Assembly: GCA_022577435.1 (NCBI GenBank)
Contig: JAKOON010000068.1
Span: 477,001 to 541,000, forward strand
Direction of reading: 5' to 3'
DNA length: 64,000 bases
From: Embiotoca jacksoni
Lineage: Eukaryota > Chordata > Actinopteri > Embiotocidae
Shown: in pieces, positions 1-13,166 of the stretch
Numbering within the stretch: the first letter of the stretch is position 1
Layout: each line of letters begins with the position of its first letter
Program-made: the position numbers and the translations under genes
The notes under the pieces: generated by a model
The model's input: only the letters and a program-made list of their open reading frames with translations
Databases searched by the model: none
What the model was told of the DNA's origin: nothing

Positions 1-231
1 CTATTTATGATTTTGTCAGCTGCATTAGTACGATGAAGGCCTGATGGTAATAAACAAGTAATCATGTAAGTGCCCGGTCATTCAGGGCGGAGCTAAATCC
101 ACTTTTGCCACTTTAATAGTGGATTATTTGAGAGTAAAAGTCAGGATCATGGTTCAAGATGACAATGCACCAACACCACACCTGACTACACCGCAATTTA
201 ACACCATCACACCCACGAGTGCAATGACAGA

Positions 232-528
232 CACAGACTGGATATAAAAGTGAAAATAATCCCTCATTCATTAGAAAAGAAGATTCAAGAAGACCTGTTT
301 TTGGGGGCGTGTCTGTTTGATTGACAGGCCTGTGGTGCAGTCAGGTTACAGCTATCGGTGGGCGGGACGTAGTATCGTCAGGTTTCCGATCAGATCGGTC
401 AGATCCACCGCTGGCTCCTCCCCCAGCTCGTCCAAATATGGTCACTTCCTGCTCCAAACCGCTCCGAACTAGCAAGACGTTCACAAACATCGTTGACAAA
501 CCAACGATGACCTCTGATGGTTGCCGCT
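232..528 (+). repeat. Interspersed repeat family A, internally deleted copy
   Basis: The copy begins with CAGACTGGATATAAAAGTG and jumps straight to the part starting AAATAATCCCTCATTCATTA, so the ORF-bearing 5' portion is missing. It includes the conserved GGGGGCGTGTCTGTTTGATT block and the GGGCGGGACGTAGTATCGTC block, and runs to the repeated GATGACxTCTGATGGTTG end. Confidence 0.85.
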
Positions 529-1635
529 GAGTCTTTTTTCCTTCCACTATAACCCTCTTTCATTATTAGTGCCTGGTTTTGGTTTTTTTTTGCTAATAAA
601 TGGAATTAAAAGAGAAAACTTCATCAGACTGCCTGACTTCAACATCTGGTGTTACGTGCACGCAGCAGTTTGTCTGACAGCCTGAGTTCCAGTCACAGAA
701 GAGTATTTGATGACAACGACGTGCCGGTGGATTGACGGCTGAGGCTGCGCCACTCGCAGTTTTCTATTGTTGTGGTCAGGTAATCATCTGAAGCAGAAAC
801 GCTCACTTCCCCCCGAGGCTAACCGCGCCGATCCAGCCCTCCACGTGGCGGCCGATCCCCAACTCTGAAGCTGCGCATCACATGAGAGGAAGAGCCCTCC
901 GGCGAGCGTCACATCTGAGAACGAACACGGGGCCAAAAAAACCCTTTGTAGGAGATCACATCCGGAACAACACGACACGGAGAAAACCTCCATCGCAGCA
1001 GAGAGCTCCTTATCACCAGAGCAAACAGCACACATGACATATCAACACCGCGTCGTTCGCCCCGCTTCATCAAAACTCTCCCTCGCAGCGGAGACGGTCG
1101 CGTCAACGAAGCGCATCACAGACTCCATGCTGCGCCGGAGAAGCAGAGGTTTTCACACGCAGCGCTCTGCCATCACTAATGATTAACCGGAGCTCGGACG
1201 GCGCTGCGCTTCTCCCGACACTTCAAAGACAAGAAAAAACGAAAAAGAAGATCCAATCGCTTGTAATCGGCCGCGAGGGCCAAAACCCGCACGGAGAACG
1301 CCCACTTCAGCCCGTCAATAATAGATGTCAGAGGCTATTTAAAGATGAGGGCCTTGATGTCCTTTTTATGTGCTGGAAGAACACGTCTTGTTGAAAAAAA
1401 AAAAAAGGGGGGGGGGGGGGCCGTGGACGTGTTGGGGGGAAGGCGGTGGAGATGGAAGAGTTGTTCTGGTGATGAAGTGCAGCCAACAATCACAGTTCAT
1501 CAAAGGGCGAGAAAATCATAAATATTTTTTATTTCAAAATGTGCATCCCGCTGCCATCTGGAACATGTTTGTTTGAGTTTTCTCCACAGATTGTATATAA
1601 AAGTGAATAAAGTTTCTGACTAACTATCCTAAATT

Positions 1636-2100
1636 AAGTAGCAAACACAGACTGTTTCTAAAAGAGTTCGTATCTTCAGGTCTGTAAAATGGTTCCGATC
1701 CAGAAGTGTCTTCAGCTGCAATACCAGCGAGTGCCACTAGAGGTCGGCTCCAAAAAGCCTCCGGCTCCATAGACTCCCATTCAACTTCTCTCATCAAATC
1801 CAAAGTGAATAAAATGTGTCCATCAGTTATCTCGGTGTTGTTAGCTAAAGTCACTCCTTCTTATTAGTTTTCTGGAGGTCCATCTGAAAATAATCCCTCA
1901 TTCATTAGAAAAGAAGATTCAAAAAGCTGGCTCCTCCCCCAGCTCGTCCAAATATGGTCACTTCCTGCTCCGAACCGCTCCAAACTAGTAAAGATGGTGA
2001 CGGACAGAATCTGAACTGGAGGATTCATAACGTTCACAAACCAATGATGACATCACTGATGGTTGATGACATCACTGATGGTTGATGACATCACTGTTAA
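1636..2100 (+). repeat. Interspersed repeat family A copy
   Basis: The copy contains the full 5' part; its reverse strand has the 60-residue frame starting MTLANNTEITDGHILFTLDL. It has an internal deletion that joins AGAAGATTCAAAAAGCTGGC and so skips the GTCTGTTTGATTGACAGG block. It ends in two and a half tandem GATGGTTGATGACATCACT units. The strand given is the orientation of the 10614 reference copy. Confidence 0.88.
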
Positions 2101-2210
2101 TTGACGCTTTGTTTCCCTCTGTCCTTCCTACAAATCTAATAATCGTAGACTTTGAGAAGTGAAGCGGTGGTGCGACTCTGGAGTCTCGTGTGCAACGCAA
2201 ATAATGGCGC

Positions 2211-2282
2211 TGCCCCCCCTACCACCACCACCACCACTACCACCACCCCTACCACCCCCCCCTACCACCACCACCACCCTGC
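2211..2282. repeat. (CCA)n/(CCT)n tract
   Basis: CCACCACCACC and CCTACCACC units occur; the poly-Pro frame is not a gene. Confidence 0.9.
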
Positions 2283-3302
2283 TGCTGCAGGTGTTTCATT
2301 GTAAGAAACGAACAAAGCGAAACAAGAAAGCCGATGTTGGACAGAGAGCGGGAACAAGAAGCACATAAATACATTAATACTGTATGTCACGCTGTCGGGG
2401 AGTCGGCTGCAGAATACGGGATGAGCGGGGCAGCGGAGACGAGGAAGAGGAGCGTGAAAAATGTTCGAAGAGGATGTTGCAACACGCTGTAACATCCCTA
2501 ATGACTCCACTGTTTCGTGTGTGTCGTATAACGAGTACTTTTTGTCTCCCCTCTTACACTTTCTTTTTTACCACTGAAGTCCCTCCACTCACTCTCTCTC
2601 CGGGAACATCTCCCCTGCATGTCTGATATTTGTAATAAGGTCACCAGGTCGCAGGACGGGAACGTTGCTCTGTCAGAGGGCCGTTCTGCAGGAGGAATTA
2701 TGGAAAGGGAAAAAATGTGAAATCCATCTCGGCGCTACTTGAAAGTCGAACCCCGATATAAATCTGCCACGATGAAGACGACGGAGGGTTTGCTGACAAG
2801 AGCCATTCATGGGGTTCAGAGGAAGGAGGGCTAACAGGGAACAGGCTGCGCTAATAGAAACCAGCAGGTTTAAAAGTTAAAAAAAAATAAAATGGTACAT
2901 TCAACATACATATTTACAGACTCGTGACGTCCTCTGTAGTCGGACCCACCTGTCATCATCAAACACGCACCATCCCTCCGTCCTCTGATACGTACCAGAC
3001 CTCCACTCACTGACAACATATGGTTCACGTGTTTGATGCCAATATTTTAACCTGGTGGTTTTAAAAGTCTTAAATTAAAAAAACGCTTATTAGATTATAG
3101 ATAACCCTCCTTTCTTTTCTTTTGTGGGAAATTTATCAGGACGGGTCCAGTTTAGGATGAAATAGTGCAGTAAGGGGTCAGGGGTTCGGGGTCAGGGGTA
3201 TTTAGTCTCCAGGGACAAGAGCGAACACATTACATTCAGACTTTCAACAAAAATGTATTCTCCTGCTGATTGTTATTTTTCAATTAAAGCACGAGATGAA
3301 TA

Positions 3303-3600
3303 CACAGACTGGATATAAAAGTGTTTGTAGCTTCCGGGTCGGGAAAAATGAGGGCGATGCAGAAGTGTCTTAGGCTGCAATACCATCGAGTGCCACTAGA
3401 GGTCGACTCATGGGGCAACCAGAAAACTAATAAGAAGGAGTGACTTTAGCTAACAACACCGAGATAACTGATGGACACATTTTATTCACTTTGGATTTGA
3501 TGAGAGAAGTTGAATGGGAGCCTATGGAGCCGGAGGCTTTTTGGAGCCAACCTCTAGTGGCACTCGCTGGTATTGTAGCTTAAAGGCACTTCTGCATCGG
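3303..3600. repeat. Family A copy, palindromic rearrangement
   Basis: About 54 bp at 3351-3404 (GATGCAGAAGTGTCTTAGGC...) reappears as an imperfect inverted copy at 3548-3600 (...AAGGCACTTCTGCATC). Between them lies the reverse-orientation family A 5' part. This makes a foldback of about 250 bp unlike the other copies. Confidence 0.75.
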
Positions 3601-4036
3601 CAGAACAGAGTGCGGATGGAGAATCGGCAAAGAAGTGACCCTTTCGACTGTCGCCATCTTTATTGTTTACATCACGCAAATCCAGATGTTGTAATTATGT
3701 TATTGTTTCTCTGGTGCGCCCCCTAGTGGAGACCTCCAGGAACACAAGTATGTTAACGATGCAAAAACACGTGGTTCAAAAGCAAGAATATCTCTGGCCT
3801 CAGTCTATAATATTCTCGATTAAATAAAGGAAGTGTCTCAAACAATCGTCAAAAAGCGAGAGCACCGGAGCACGAAGGAAACATCCTTAAACTCTTTCAA
3901 AACCATTTTCAAATGACTTTTTCTGCAGGAAAAGCAAACACTGCAGCACATCTCGGAAATACTACAGATCTAAAATAAAACTGTACTCAGTAAGAAGAGA
4001 CACAGCTGCACAATACATACATAATACATGTACGTG

Positions 4037-4037
<1 letters not shown>

Positions 4038-4112
<75 letters not shown>
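4038..4112. repeat. (AC)n microsatellite
   Basis: This is an uninterrupted AC run of about 75 bp. Confidence 0.97.
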
Positions 4113-4114
<2 letters not shown>

Positions 4115-5242
4115 GCGACCCAGTCAGATCTCTGAGAGATGTAAAGTGCTATCCACGACACCGAATGTGGGTCAACAGCCTTTTTAGGGTCAGACTGAGC
4201 TCTCATGCTGCTCTGGTGCTTAAACCCAAATGGTCATGAGGCCCCCCCCCCCCTCCCCACACTCTCCCCCTCACACACACACACACACACTTACTCCCCT
4301 TCCTCCTCCTCCTCCTCCTCCCGCTGCGACAGACTGAATCCCACTCCCAGCAGGAGATAGAAAGCAGAACACGTCACGCGAGCCGGCCCACTAATGTGCA
4401 GCATACTGTCAGAGTTAAGCTCTTTTAGAGTGCTATTAGGAATGTTGGCAAATTCTTTGATCTGATGAATATTAAATACCTTAAGTGGATTTTTAGGGAG
4501 ACGTCGGTGACGTTAATGGCCGCCCTGCTTCCAGGTCTCCTGTGACTTTTTTGGAGATAACTGGGAGGAGAAAGTGACTAAAAAAACAAAAAACTCTTCC
4601 TTCTTCATCACTTGAAGTGAAATCAGATTTTAAAGCAAACATGTATTTTCCTAAAGCGATATAGAAATCAATCTTTGCTCACACAGAGCTGCTAATGAAT
4701 AATTGATTTGACCTTGTAGGAGTCAGAACGGGATGTTTTCCAGATTTTGTGATAATGGGGACGAATGTGCTTCCTACTTACTTTATTGTGAGTAAATTAC
4801 TCGGGTTGCTAGAAACTATTAATTAACTTACTTTGTTAAACGTTTCTTGTATTTTTCCTGCAAAAATATGTCACGTTTTTATGCTAATTTACTTTTCTAC
4901 TGCTGGTTTTTTTTGGGTAAAAATGGTCTAATAAACTTATTTTTGTTTGTTTTTAAAGCAACACCTGACTAATCCTGTATTAGTCTGCTATGTTAAAGCA
5001 CTTTTTCCTTTATTTTTATATATATTTATTTGTTCTTTTGAATCCGTTCCGTACGTAGCGCTGCTTTATTTCCTGTGTTTGATATTTCTTTTCCTTTTTT
5101 TTTTTTTTTTTTTTACGAGAAGCCCAAACGGAGGGTCTTCAGATGACGGACAGTCAGGCTGGCTCCTAACTGGAGAGAATGACATCATCACACTGCCAGA
5201 CAGGGTCAATACTAGGTGGAGATGGCCCTCCGACTGTCCCTG

Positions 5243-5243
<1 letters not shown>

Positions 5244-5300
<57 letters not shown>
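5244..5300. repeat. (AC)n microsatellite
   Basis: This is an AC run of about 57 bp. It faces an imperfect TG tract 87 bp downstream. Confidence 0.97.
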
Positions 5301-5303
<3 letters not shown>

Positions 5304-5386
5304 CTCAAACTCAAACATACCAACAATACATTAGTGTTGCCGTCATTATGAAGCTGCTGACCTGTTCTTCTCCTCTAATCTCCCAC

Positions 5387-5460
5387 TGTGTGTGTGTTTG
5401 TGTGTGTGTGTCTGTGTGTGTGTGTGTTTGTGTGTTTGTGTGTGTGTGTGTGTGTGTGTT
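5387..5460. repeat. (TG)n microsatellite with TTTG and TCTG breaks
   Basis: This imperfect TG tract of about 74 bp is opposed in orientation to the AC run at 5244. Confidence 0.95.
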
Positions 5461-8400
5461 TCCTCACTAATCACTCCTTGCTTTCTGTTGCTCAGTCTAA
5501 TACCTCCCAGCGTCCCGCAGGACTTTCCCTGCAGCGTCTGCGGCCTCGAGAGCAAGATCACTCACAAACAGAGAGGATTCACATTACAGACACAGAAACG
5601 AGCAAAAAACCTCCTCGATGAAAAAAACCCCAAAAACAGCAGCATCAGTGATACGGATCTGTCGGTTCAGACAGAAATGAATGATGGTTCCTGTGTTTAA
5701 TGTTTCTTTAACCGTATCGATGCTGGAGTCCTGCTGGGCGTAGACTTCGGGTTCATTTTGAAACTATTGGAGCGATCTTCAACCAATCAGAATCGATCTC
5801 CACATGCACCGAAACTCTACCGCCTGCAACTATTTAATGTAAAAAAAAATGAAAACGCTCCACTTCAACTTTGTCTCACTCAGCTGGTTGCTGATTGGTC
5901 CGCCCTTCAGAGCGGCTGTGTTGTCGTATTTCCTGTCAGCTTGATAAACTGTTAGCCTCTGTGGCTTCTAGACGCCCTCCATGTTGCTGTTGCCTAGCAA
6001 CACGTTTTTTTTTTTCTCCTCTTAACCACTTAAACGCCGAGCATACAACGCACACGACTTCCCGTGTCGTAACCACGAGCTCACGACTTCCATTTGAACG
6101 CAGCAATAATCACAAAGAATGAACTGAAGCTGTGAGCGGTAAGTGGGCGGAGCCAGGCTACGAAGCAATGCCACCTCTGTTCAAATTTAGGACAGCGACC
6201 TTTAAATGGAGATTTAATTACCATAACAGACTTTTGACGATGAAGATGTTCGATTATGAACTCGCAGGTTCATGAGTCGACATGTTAATGTAAAAAAATG
6301 TTATAAAAAAAGCAGCGAAGGGAGCAGCATCTCCAGAACCAGAGGTGGATGTGTTATGAGGTATTAAACAGCGGGACAGAGGAGTTTAAATATAGCTCAT
6401 AAAGAACCATGTGAACTTGTAATGAAAGTCAGAAATATTAAAAACATCCCAGTATTTCCTTTTAACTGTCAGATCGTGATTCCTGAACCTCCCTTCACTA
6501 ATTATTTCGACAACAGTGTAATCTGGGATTACTGTACGTACTCGTGTTGCTCAGATCAAACACTTAATTCGTCTTGTGATTAGGACTCCGAGGGAGGCGA
6601 CACTGAGTGCGATCACAGCGGGTCGTCTGCTATTAACATGTTTGGAGTCTCATTACATAAATACGAGACGTAATCCTCGTCGCCGCATCAATCAGCAGCT
6701 GGTACTTAATGCGGGCTTCGGATCTGAGAGTGTTGCTTACATTGGAGAACAGCGTTCGGTTGAACTTACAAATATTAATGTTGGATTTATAATTATAGTT
6801 GCAGAGAAGATCGTTGTTTTTCTGTGACTTGTTTTTTGGTTGAATTGTCCTTTAAAAATGCTTCAGATCTGAAGCTTTATTCAGTGTTTGCTGTCTAAAT
6901 ATGAGAACTAATCTGTCTGAACAATGCAAAGACGCCAATAACATGCTTCACAGTCACAGACTCAGAAAATACCTGAATAAATTCATTTCTACGCTCTGAA
7001 AATATTTACCTTTCCGGTCCAACGAAATGTCTTCTGTTTATTCTTGAGAATGAACTCATTTTATTGTTTATTTTGGGGCTTTTCTTTCCCTTTTTTTTTT
7101 TTTTTTTTCCCACATGATGTAAACAATCATCAGGATTCGTGAAGCAAAGTCACACATCTTTCAGACAATTAAAAAAAGCAGAGTTAAATTCATATTTTAG
7201 AGTCTTCCACAGTGAGAAACGGTCCGAACTAATCGCTCTAACCACCTACATCTGCAACCAGGAGCTGACTGGATGTAATTAGTTTGATTTATGAGGCCTC
7301 GGTGGGCTCCAGCGGGGCCGAGCCCACCTTGTTTTTAGAGCTATTTAAAACTACTCCTACTTCTTTACGATCTAAACTAACAAGGCCTGAGAGAGTTGCA
7401 GAAAAAAGTATTCGAGTCAAAACTCCAGTTTTGTGCTCGATGTTTTAACCTCTTTTTCTGAGAACAAGACCAGGACAAGAGACGTGAACATGAACCCAAA
7501 TACTCAGCTGACAAAAAAACACAACTGACAGATATTATTCTGATTTTCCTAAACAATTATAGAGCACCGTGGAAATACAGCTTTCACCCGCCGGCTCACG
7601 TTCCACACCGATAACGCCCCAACGACCCCTAAAAAGCTGCTCTCCCATGTCCATAAAGGACTCCCCGCGGCAGATCATCCCTCTGCTCTGTAGCTGTTGG
7701 CCTCCGTCCAGAGGAACCGGCCCGTCTGCATCGTGTCCAATATATCTGCCCGTACAGGAGCAGACGGAGGTCAACAGACCCTTAACTTCACCACAACCCA
7801 TCTCACGCTCCGCAGCCATACGTAATCATCTGTATATGACATGTTGATTAAAGGACGCTGGAGGTTTTAAATTATTTTAAATGGATGTCTGGTGCAACAG
7901 CAGGCGGTCGTATTAGAGCCATTTTGGAGGGTTGACGTGGCAACGGAGTGACACATTCAGACGGTGAAACTATGACATTGATGCATTCAGTGTATTTATA
8001 CAATACAAGCATCAAAACATGGAAAATTAAAGCATTTATTTAGTTAAAAAAGATCCATATTCTTAAACTATCTTGTTTGAGTTGCAGCTTTTATTTTGAA
8101 AGAACTAAATTTTAACTCGGAGGTGCTCTGCATGCGGAAGCACACAAACAGATGTCGCACTGTGCGAGTTAGTTTGTGTGTTGAATCTTCTGACGTACAC
8201 ATTATATAGAGCTACAATAAATACAATACCTGCCCCTGTTATCACACAAACCGTAACTCATTAAAGTAAAATGATGAAATATTTTATCATTTAACGGCAT
8301 CAGCGAGTCGCTGAATGTGTCCTTTCAGCTGATGTACGAACATCTGCATCGCTGCATTTCACACGTATCAGCCGGGACCCATCTGTCTGCATCATAAGTC

Positions 8401-8539
8401 TCCATGAAACTCTGCAGCTCTAAATTCATATAAACTGAGACGTGATCAGAATCCTGCAAGAAACCACAGAGGAGCCGTGAAACTCAGGTTGACTGCCTGG
8501 AAACTGACTTACGGTTCTTTCGTTAACTGCAACCAATCA

Positions 8540-8850
8540 GCAACCAGCACTGATGTCATCGTTGGTTTGTGAACGTTATTATTAACGTTTATTTTCAGAT
8601 TATTTTCAGATGGACCTCCAGAAAACTAATAAGAAGGAGTGACTTTAGCTAACAACACCGAGATAACTGATGGACACATTTTATTCACTTTGGATTTGAT
8701 GAGAGAAGTTGAATGGGAGTCTATGGAGCCGGAGGCTTTTTGGAGCCGACCTCTAGTGGCACTCGCTGGTATTGCAGCTGAAGACACTTCTGGATCAGAA
8801 CCATTTTACAGACCTGAAGCTACGAACACTTTTATAAACAGTCTGTGGTT
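8540..8850 (-). repeat. Interspersed repeat family A copy, reverse orientation
   Basis: The 5' part is intact, with the MTLANNT frame open on the plus strand at 8639-8896. The 3' part is reduced to the GTTGGTTTGTGAACGTTATT end joined directly to TTATTTTCAGATGGACCTCC, so the middle is deleted. Confidence 0.87.
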
Positions 8851-10613
8851 GCTACTTTATTTAGGATTTTGCTCCACAAAAGCACAAAATAAATGAAGGT
8901 ACATCCTGAAATATACAACTATTATATAACTATTCTTGTATCCGTGCCATGTGCCAACATCATAATTTACGATGTCCTCTATTGCAGTTTATATTTTTGC
9001 TCAGACAGTATTTCTCAACACACGAGGAGACAACAAACACAACGTACCACCCACACTGGCTGGAAGAAGGGTGTGGTGTCGGTGAGGGTTCATTCTTTCC
9101 CACGGCCCTGCAACTCATGGAAACTTTCATTCCCTCCTTTCACAACAAACACTTCACTTAAGGGTTATTAATTAGAGAGGATTTGTGCATGAATTCCTGC
9201 AAATCAATCAAATAAGTCATTATGATCATGTTTAATAAATGATAGTAATTGATGATGTATGACCTCAGTTAATGCTTTAATTCATGCATGAGATCATGAA
9301 TGAAAGACTTTGAATTAATGCATGAATTCCTGATAATTTAAAGTGTTATCAACACTTGTTTTATTTCTGTCTCTCCAGTTCTGATGGCTCTCAAACTTTT
9401 AGGTATAAAAGAAGTTGGGAAAATCAGTTCCAGATTTCATCCTGACTCTACCTTCTTCTGCTGAGACGACTTTTCTCAGGTGCAAAAGTTGAAGTGTGTC
9501 TGCGTTGTGCAGACGTGTCCAACCGGAGGCTCGGCACGCTGGCAGCCGCTCAAAGTTCTGTCAGCCGGCGTCGAATCGGCGTTTCACAGCGACGATTTCA
9601 GGTGCTCGCAATGACCCTCGAGAAGAGATGCCCCCCCACCCAGACATCCCGTTCTGCTCGGCGAGTGGCGGGAACACACGTGAGAGCGAACATTTTGTGG
9701 CAGATTAGCAGCCAGATAGCAGCGGCAGCTGAGGCGCAGGAAGATGTCTTCAACGGTTACGAAGAGGGGACGAGTCACAGCTGCACGGTTTTTTTTTGCA
9801 ACTCCAGGTTTAGTCTGGCAGGAAAGAAGCTGACAGCAGACAGAAAAAGATGAACACTTTTCCAGCTCGATAGTTCACTTTATGTTCTGAAATCACCTTT
9901 TAAATGGTGTTTAAATCCATAAAAAAAAGGAAAGATTTATGATTTCACAACAGCTGAAAACATGCGTCTCTGCAGGAAACACAATCGAACAGCGTGTTAC
10001 GTCGTGAAACGAGGCAGATCACGGTTACTGTGAAAACAGGAGAGATAAACAGATTGGGAAACGCTTTAAGGTCAGATGTGTGGGATTACAGAGACGGGGG
10101 GGAAATAAACAACACGGATGATGTCTGTTGATAAGTGGATTACCGGAGGATAATGAGAAAGATGGGATTTGTTTTTTTTTTTACAGTGTAAAACAGGGGC
10201 TCCCTACTGTACGGTGCTGAAACATGTAATGAAATTATGTTGAAGCTTTTAAACTCTTTTTAAATCTCTGTGTCTGTGGAAGAGTGTAAAGTGCTGGTGA
10301 GAGTGAACACAAATCCTGCAGCGACAGGAACGTCGGATTAACGGGGAGTTTACTCAATGCTGATTGAAAGAAAGGTGTGTTTGAGTTCATCTTTAAGTGC
10401 GGAGGCTCTTTGGGACCTGGTTTAAAACAGAGTCGTACTTTTTACGTGCAGGCAAATGGATCAGTCTTTAGGTTGAAGTACCAAACAGAAGCCTGGGGTA
10501 CTTTACAAGGAATAAATCCCAGTAAAGCATGAAATAAATAAAAAAAATAAAGACCTTGAGGGTGTGGCCTCATCAATAATCAATTTATTACAAACTAAGT
10601 GGCTGATCATGTG

Positions 10614-11180
10614 TTTCAACCACTGACTGAATATAAAAGAGTTCGTAGCTTCAGGTCTGTAAAATGGTTCCGATCCAGAAGTGTCTTCAGCTGCAATACC
10701 AGCGAGTGCCACTAGAGGTCGGCTCCAAAAAGCCTCCGGCTCCATAGACTCCCATTCAACTTCTCTCATCAAATCCAAAGTGAATAAAATGTGTCCATCA
10801 GTTATCTCGGTGTTGTTAGCTAAAGTCACTCCTTCTTATTAGTTTTCTGGAGGTCCATCTGAAAATAATCCCTCATTCATTAGAAAAGAAGATTCAAGAA
10901 GACCTGTTTTTGGGGGCGTGTCTGTTTGATTGACAGGTCTGTGGTGCAGTCAGGTTACAGCTATCGGTGGGCGGGACGTAGTATCATCAGGTTTCCGATC
11001 AGATCAGTCAGATCCACCGCTGGCTCCTCCCCCAACTCGTCCAAATATGGTCACTTCCTGCTCCAACTAGTAAAGATGGTGACGGACAGAATCTGAACTG
11101 GAGGCTTCATAACGTTCACAAAGCGATGATGACATCATTGATGGTTGATAACATCACTGATGGTTGATGACATCACTGTT
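10614..11180 (+). repeat. Interspersed repeat family A, most complete copy
   Basis: This copy of about 565 bp contains all blocks in order: TATAAAAGAGTTCGTAGCTT; the antisense MTLANNT frame; CCTCATTCATTAGAAAAGAA; GTCTGTTTGATTGACAGG; GGGCGGGACGTAGTATCATC; CAAATATGGTCACTTCCTGC; and the GATGGTTGATGACATCACTG tandem end. I see no clear long terminal repeats, no poly-A tail and no coding sequence for a transposase, so it is a short non-autonomous element of unassigned class. Confidence 0.88.
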
Positions 11181-11489
11181 GGATGCTGCTCGGTTTCAAC
11201 GTGGTTGTTTTCTGAAAGTTGTTTATCTAACTGTGATTTCACTCCTCCATCAACAGAAATCCTTGCAGAGCATCAGACAGCTTTTGTATTCACGGCGTGC
11301 TGCTGCGTACCTGCCACCTTTTCTCCATCTGAGACTCACACACACCTTCGACTTGTCACCTTCACTCTTCTGAGTTTACAGCAAACACACAAGTGCACAT
11401 GAACAAAACCGGCAGCGAGCACCTGCATCTAAACATAGAAAGAGACAACAACACAACAGCAGTAGGGGCGCACACCGCTAAACAACATG

Positions 11490-11503
11490 TACACACACAC
11501 ACT

Positions 11504-11570
<67 letters not shown>
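11490..11570. repeat. (AC)n microsatellite
   Basis: The AC run is broken once by CTCTC near 11502. Confidence 0.96.
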
Positions 11571-11572
<2 letters not shown>

Positions 11573-12690
11573 TATCAGCCTGCGAGAAGCTGCGAGGCGA
11601 CTGCCGCCTGTTTGTTTGCCTGCTTGGCTGTTTCTGGCGTGTTTGTGATACAACACGACCGCGCTCCCTCCGAGGCCTCTTATTCCCCCGGCGGAGATGA
11701 AATGTAATGGAGCCGATTCAATAAGAGCGCTGCCTCCTCGGGAAAACGCAGAGAATCAAATCACTGCAAATCCCTCGGAGCCTTCCCAGCATTCACTGCT
11801 GCCGTTGTAAGTCGGGAGGAGGGTGGAGGAGGGAGGAGGGAGGGATGAAACAATGGCGGCTAATTCATTTGGACTCTTTTCCGCTCACACAACAGGGACG
11901 GAGGGTGATGCAGCGAATGTTGAGGGCTCATAAAGCTCTTTAATAACACGTCGACTGAAATGCGTTTTGTTTTTGGGGTGAATTCAGCTAATTAACTACA
12001 AAAGAAACACACGCAGTTATTCTCCTTCACTTCTGAGGGCACAAATAAGAGCAGATGTCAACTGTAGACGCTGATGGGGAACATTTGTTTGAAGCTGTGG
12101 GCCATATTTAGTTTGGCAGGTTGAGAAGAAGGAAAAGAAAAGTTATGCAATTTGGTCGAGAGCCAAAAAAAGAAGCGAGCGTTCCCGACACCGAACCACC
12201 GACACGACAAACCACAGCGACTCAAACATGTCGAGTTTCTGCAGGAACATCCGTCTGATTCACCGTCCATCGTTTCCGAGGCGCTTCGGGCGTGTTGTAG
12301 CCGACCGGTCGAAGCCTGCCGGCCTCACCGTCACGCTGCTTACAGCAGAGGACACGTTCCCTCTGAAGCTGCTTTTCTTTTTAAATTGAAATTTCTGGCA
12401 GCGCCGTGTTTGAAGGAAAAAAAATAAAAGGCAATTAAAAATGAACTCTGCTGGATATTTACGCAGCTGCCTGTTGACTGATTTTTATTTTTAATTTTTT
12501 TGGTTTCCCTTCAACCTGTGCCGAGAAAAGGAGACGAGAGACTTCAGGGGCGGTCGGGATTCTGGAGTTCTCTGGAGAAAGTGACAAGCTTTGGTGGACT
12601 TCCTCTCGGACAGTTTGGATAACATGCTTCAGAAAGATCAAGACGACAAGGATGGCGATTAATATCTTGCCTTAAGCTGCAATACCAGCG

Positions 12691-13166
12691 AGTTATTGAT
12701 TCAGTCGGCAGGAAGTAAATCACGTGTCGTCTCTCATCTCCACAGTTTACATTAGTAAGTTGGGAAAGTTTGTAGGTCCAACAAAATGTTCAGAAAAGTC
12801 TCAGTTAAACAACAAGTTGACACAATAGTTGGAATAGTGATGACAAACTGTTTCTAAAAGAGTTCGTAGCTTCAGGTCTGTAAAATGGTTCTGATCCAGA
12901 AGTGTCTTCAGCTGCAATACCAGTGAGTGCCACTAGAGGTCGGCTCCAAAAAGCCTCCGGCTCCATAGACTCCCATTCAACTTCTCTCATCAAATCCAAA
13001 GTGAATAAAATGTGTCCATCAGTTATCTCGGTGTTGTTAGCTAAAGTCACTCCTTCTTATTAGTTTTCTGGAGGTCCATCTGAAAATAATCCCTCATTCA
13101 TTAGAAAAGAAGATTCAAGAAGACCTGTTTTTGGGGGCGTGTCTGTTTGATTGACAGGCCTGTGGA
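12691..13166 (+). repeat. Family A copy with shared 150-bp left flank
   Basis: The family A part starts near 12843 and stops abruptly after GATTGACAGGCCTGTGG. The upstream 150 bp (TATTGATTCAGTCGGCAGGA ... TTGACACAATAGTTGGAATA) is nearly identical to the flank of the copy at 34004, so both copies share one larger unit. Confidence 0.85.

Noticed and set aside
5500..5700. Frame reading FPCSVCGLESKITHKQRG after a possible acceptor
   Set aside because: It has one CxxC pair only, no His pair at zinc-finger spacing, no donor, and lies in a repeat-rich part of the intron. No family recognised.
7535..7847. Overlapping 92-94-codon frames on both strands
   Set aside because: Unrecognised, with no support beyond being open; GC-rich chance frames are expected at this length.
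8639..8896. Conserved MTLANNTEITDGHILFTLDL frame as a small gene family
   Set aside because: It occurs only inside family A copies, lacks a consistent stop or end, and is cut wherever a copy is truncated. Treated as part of the repeat.
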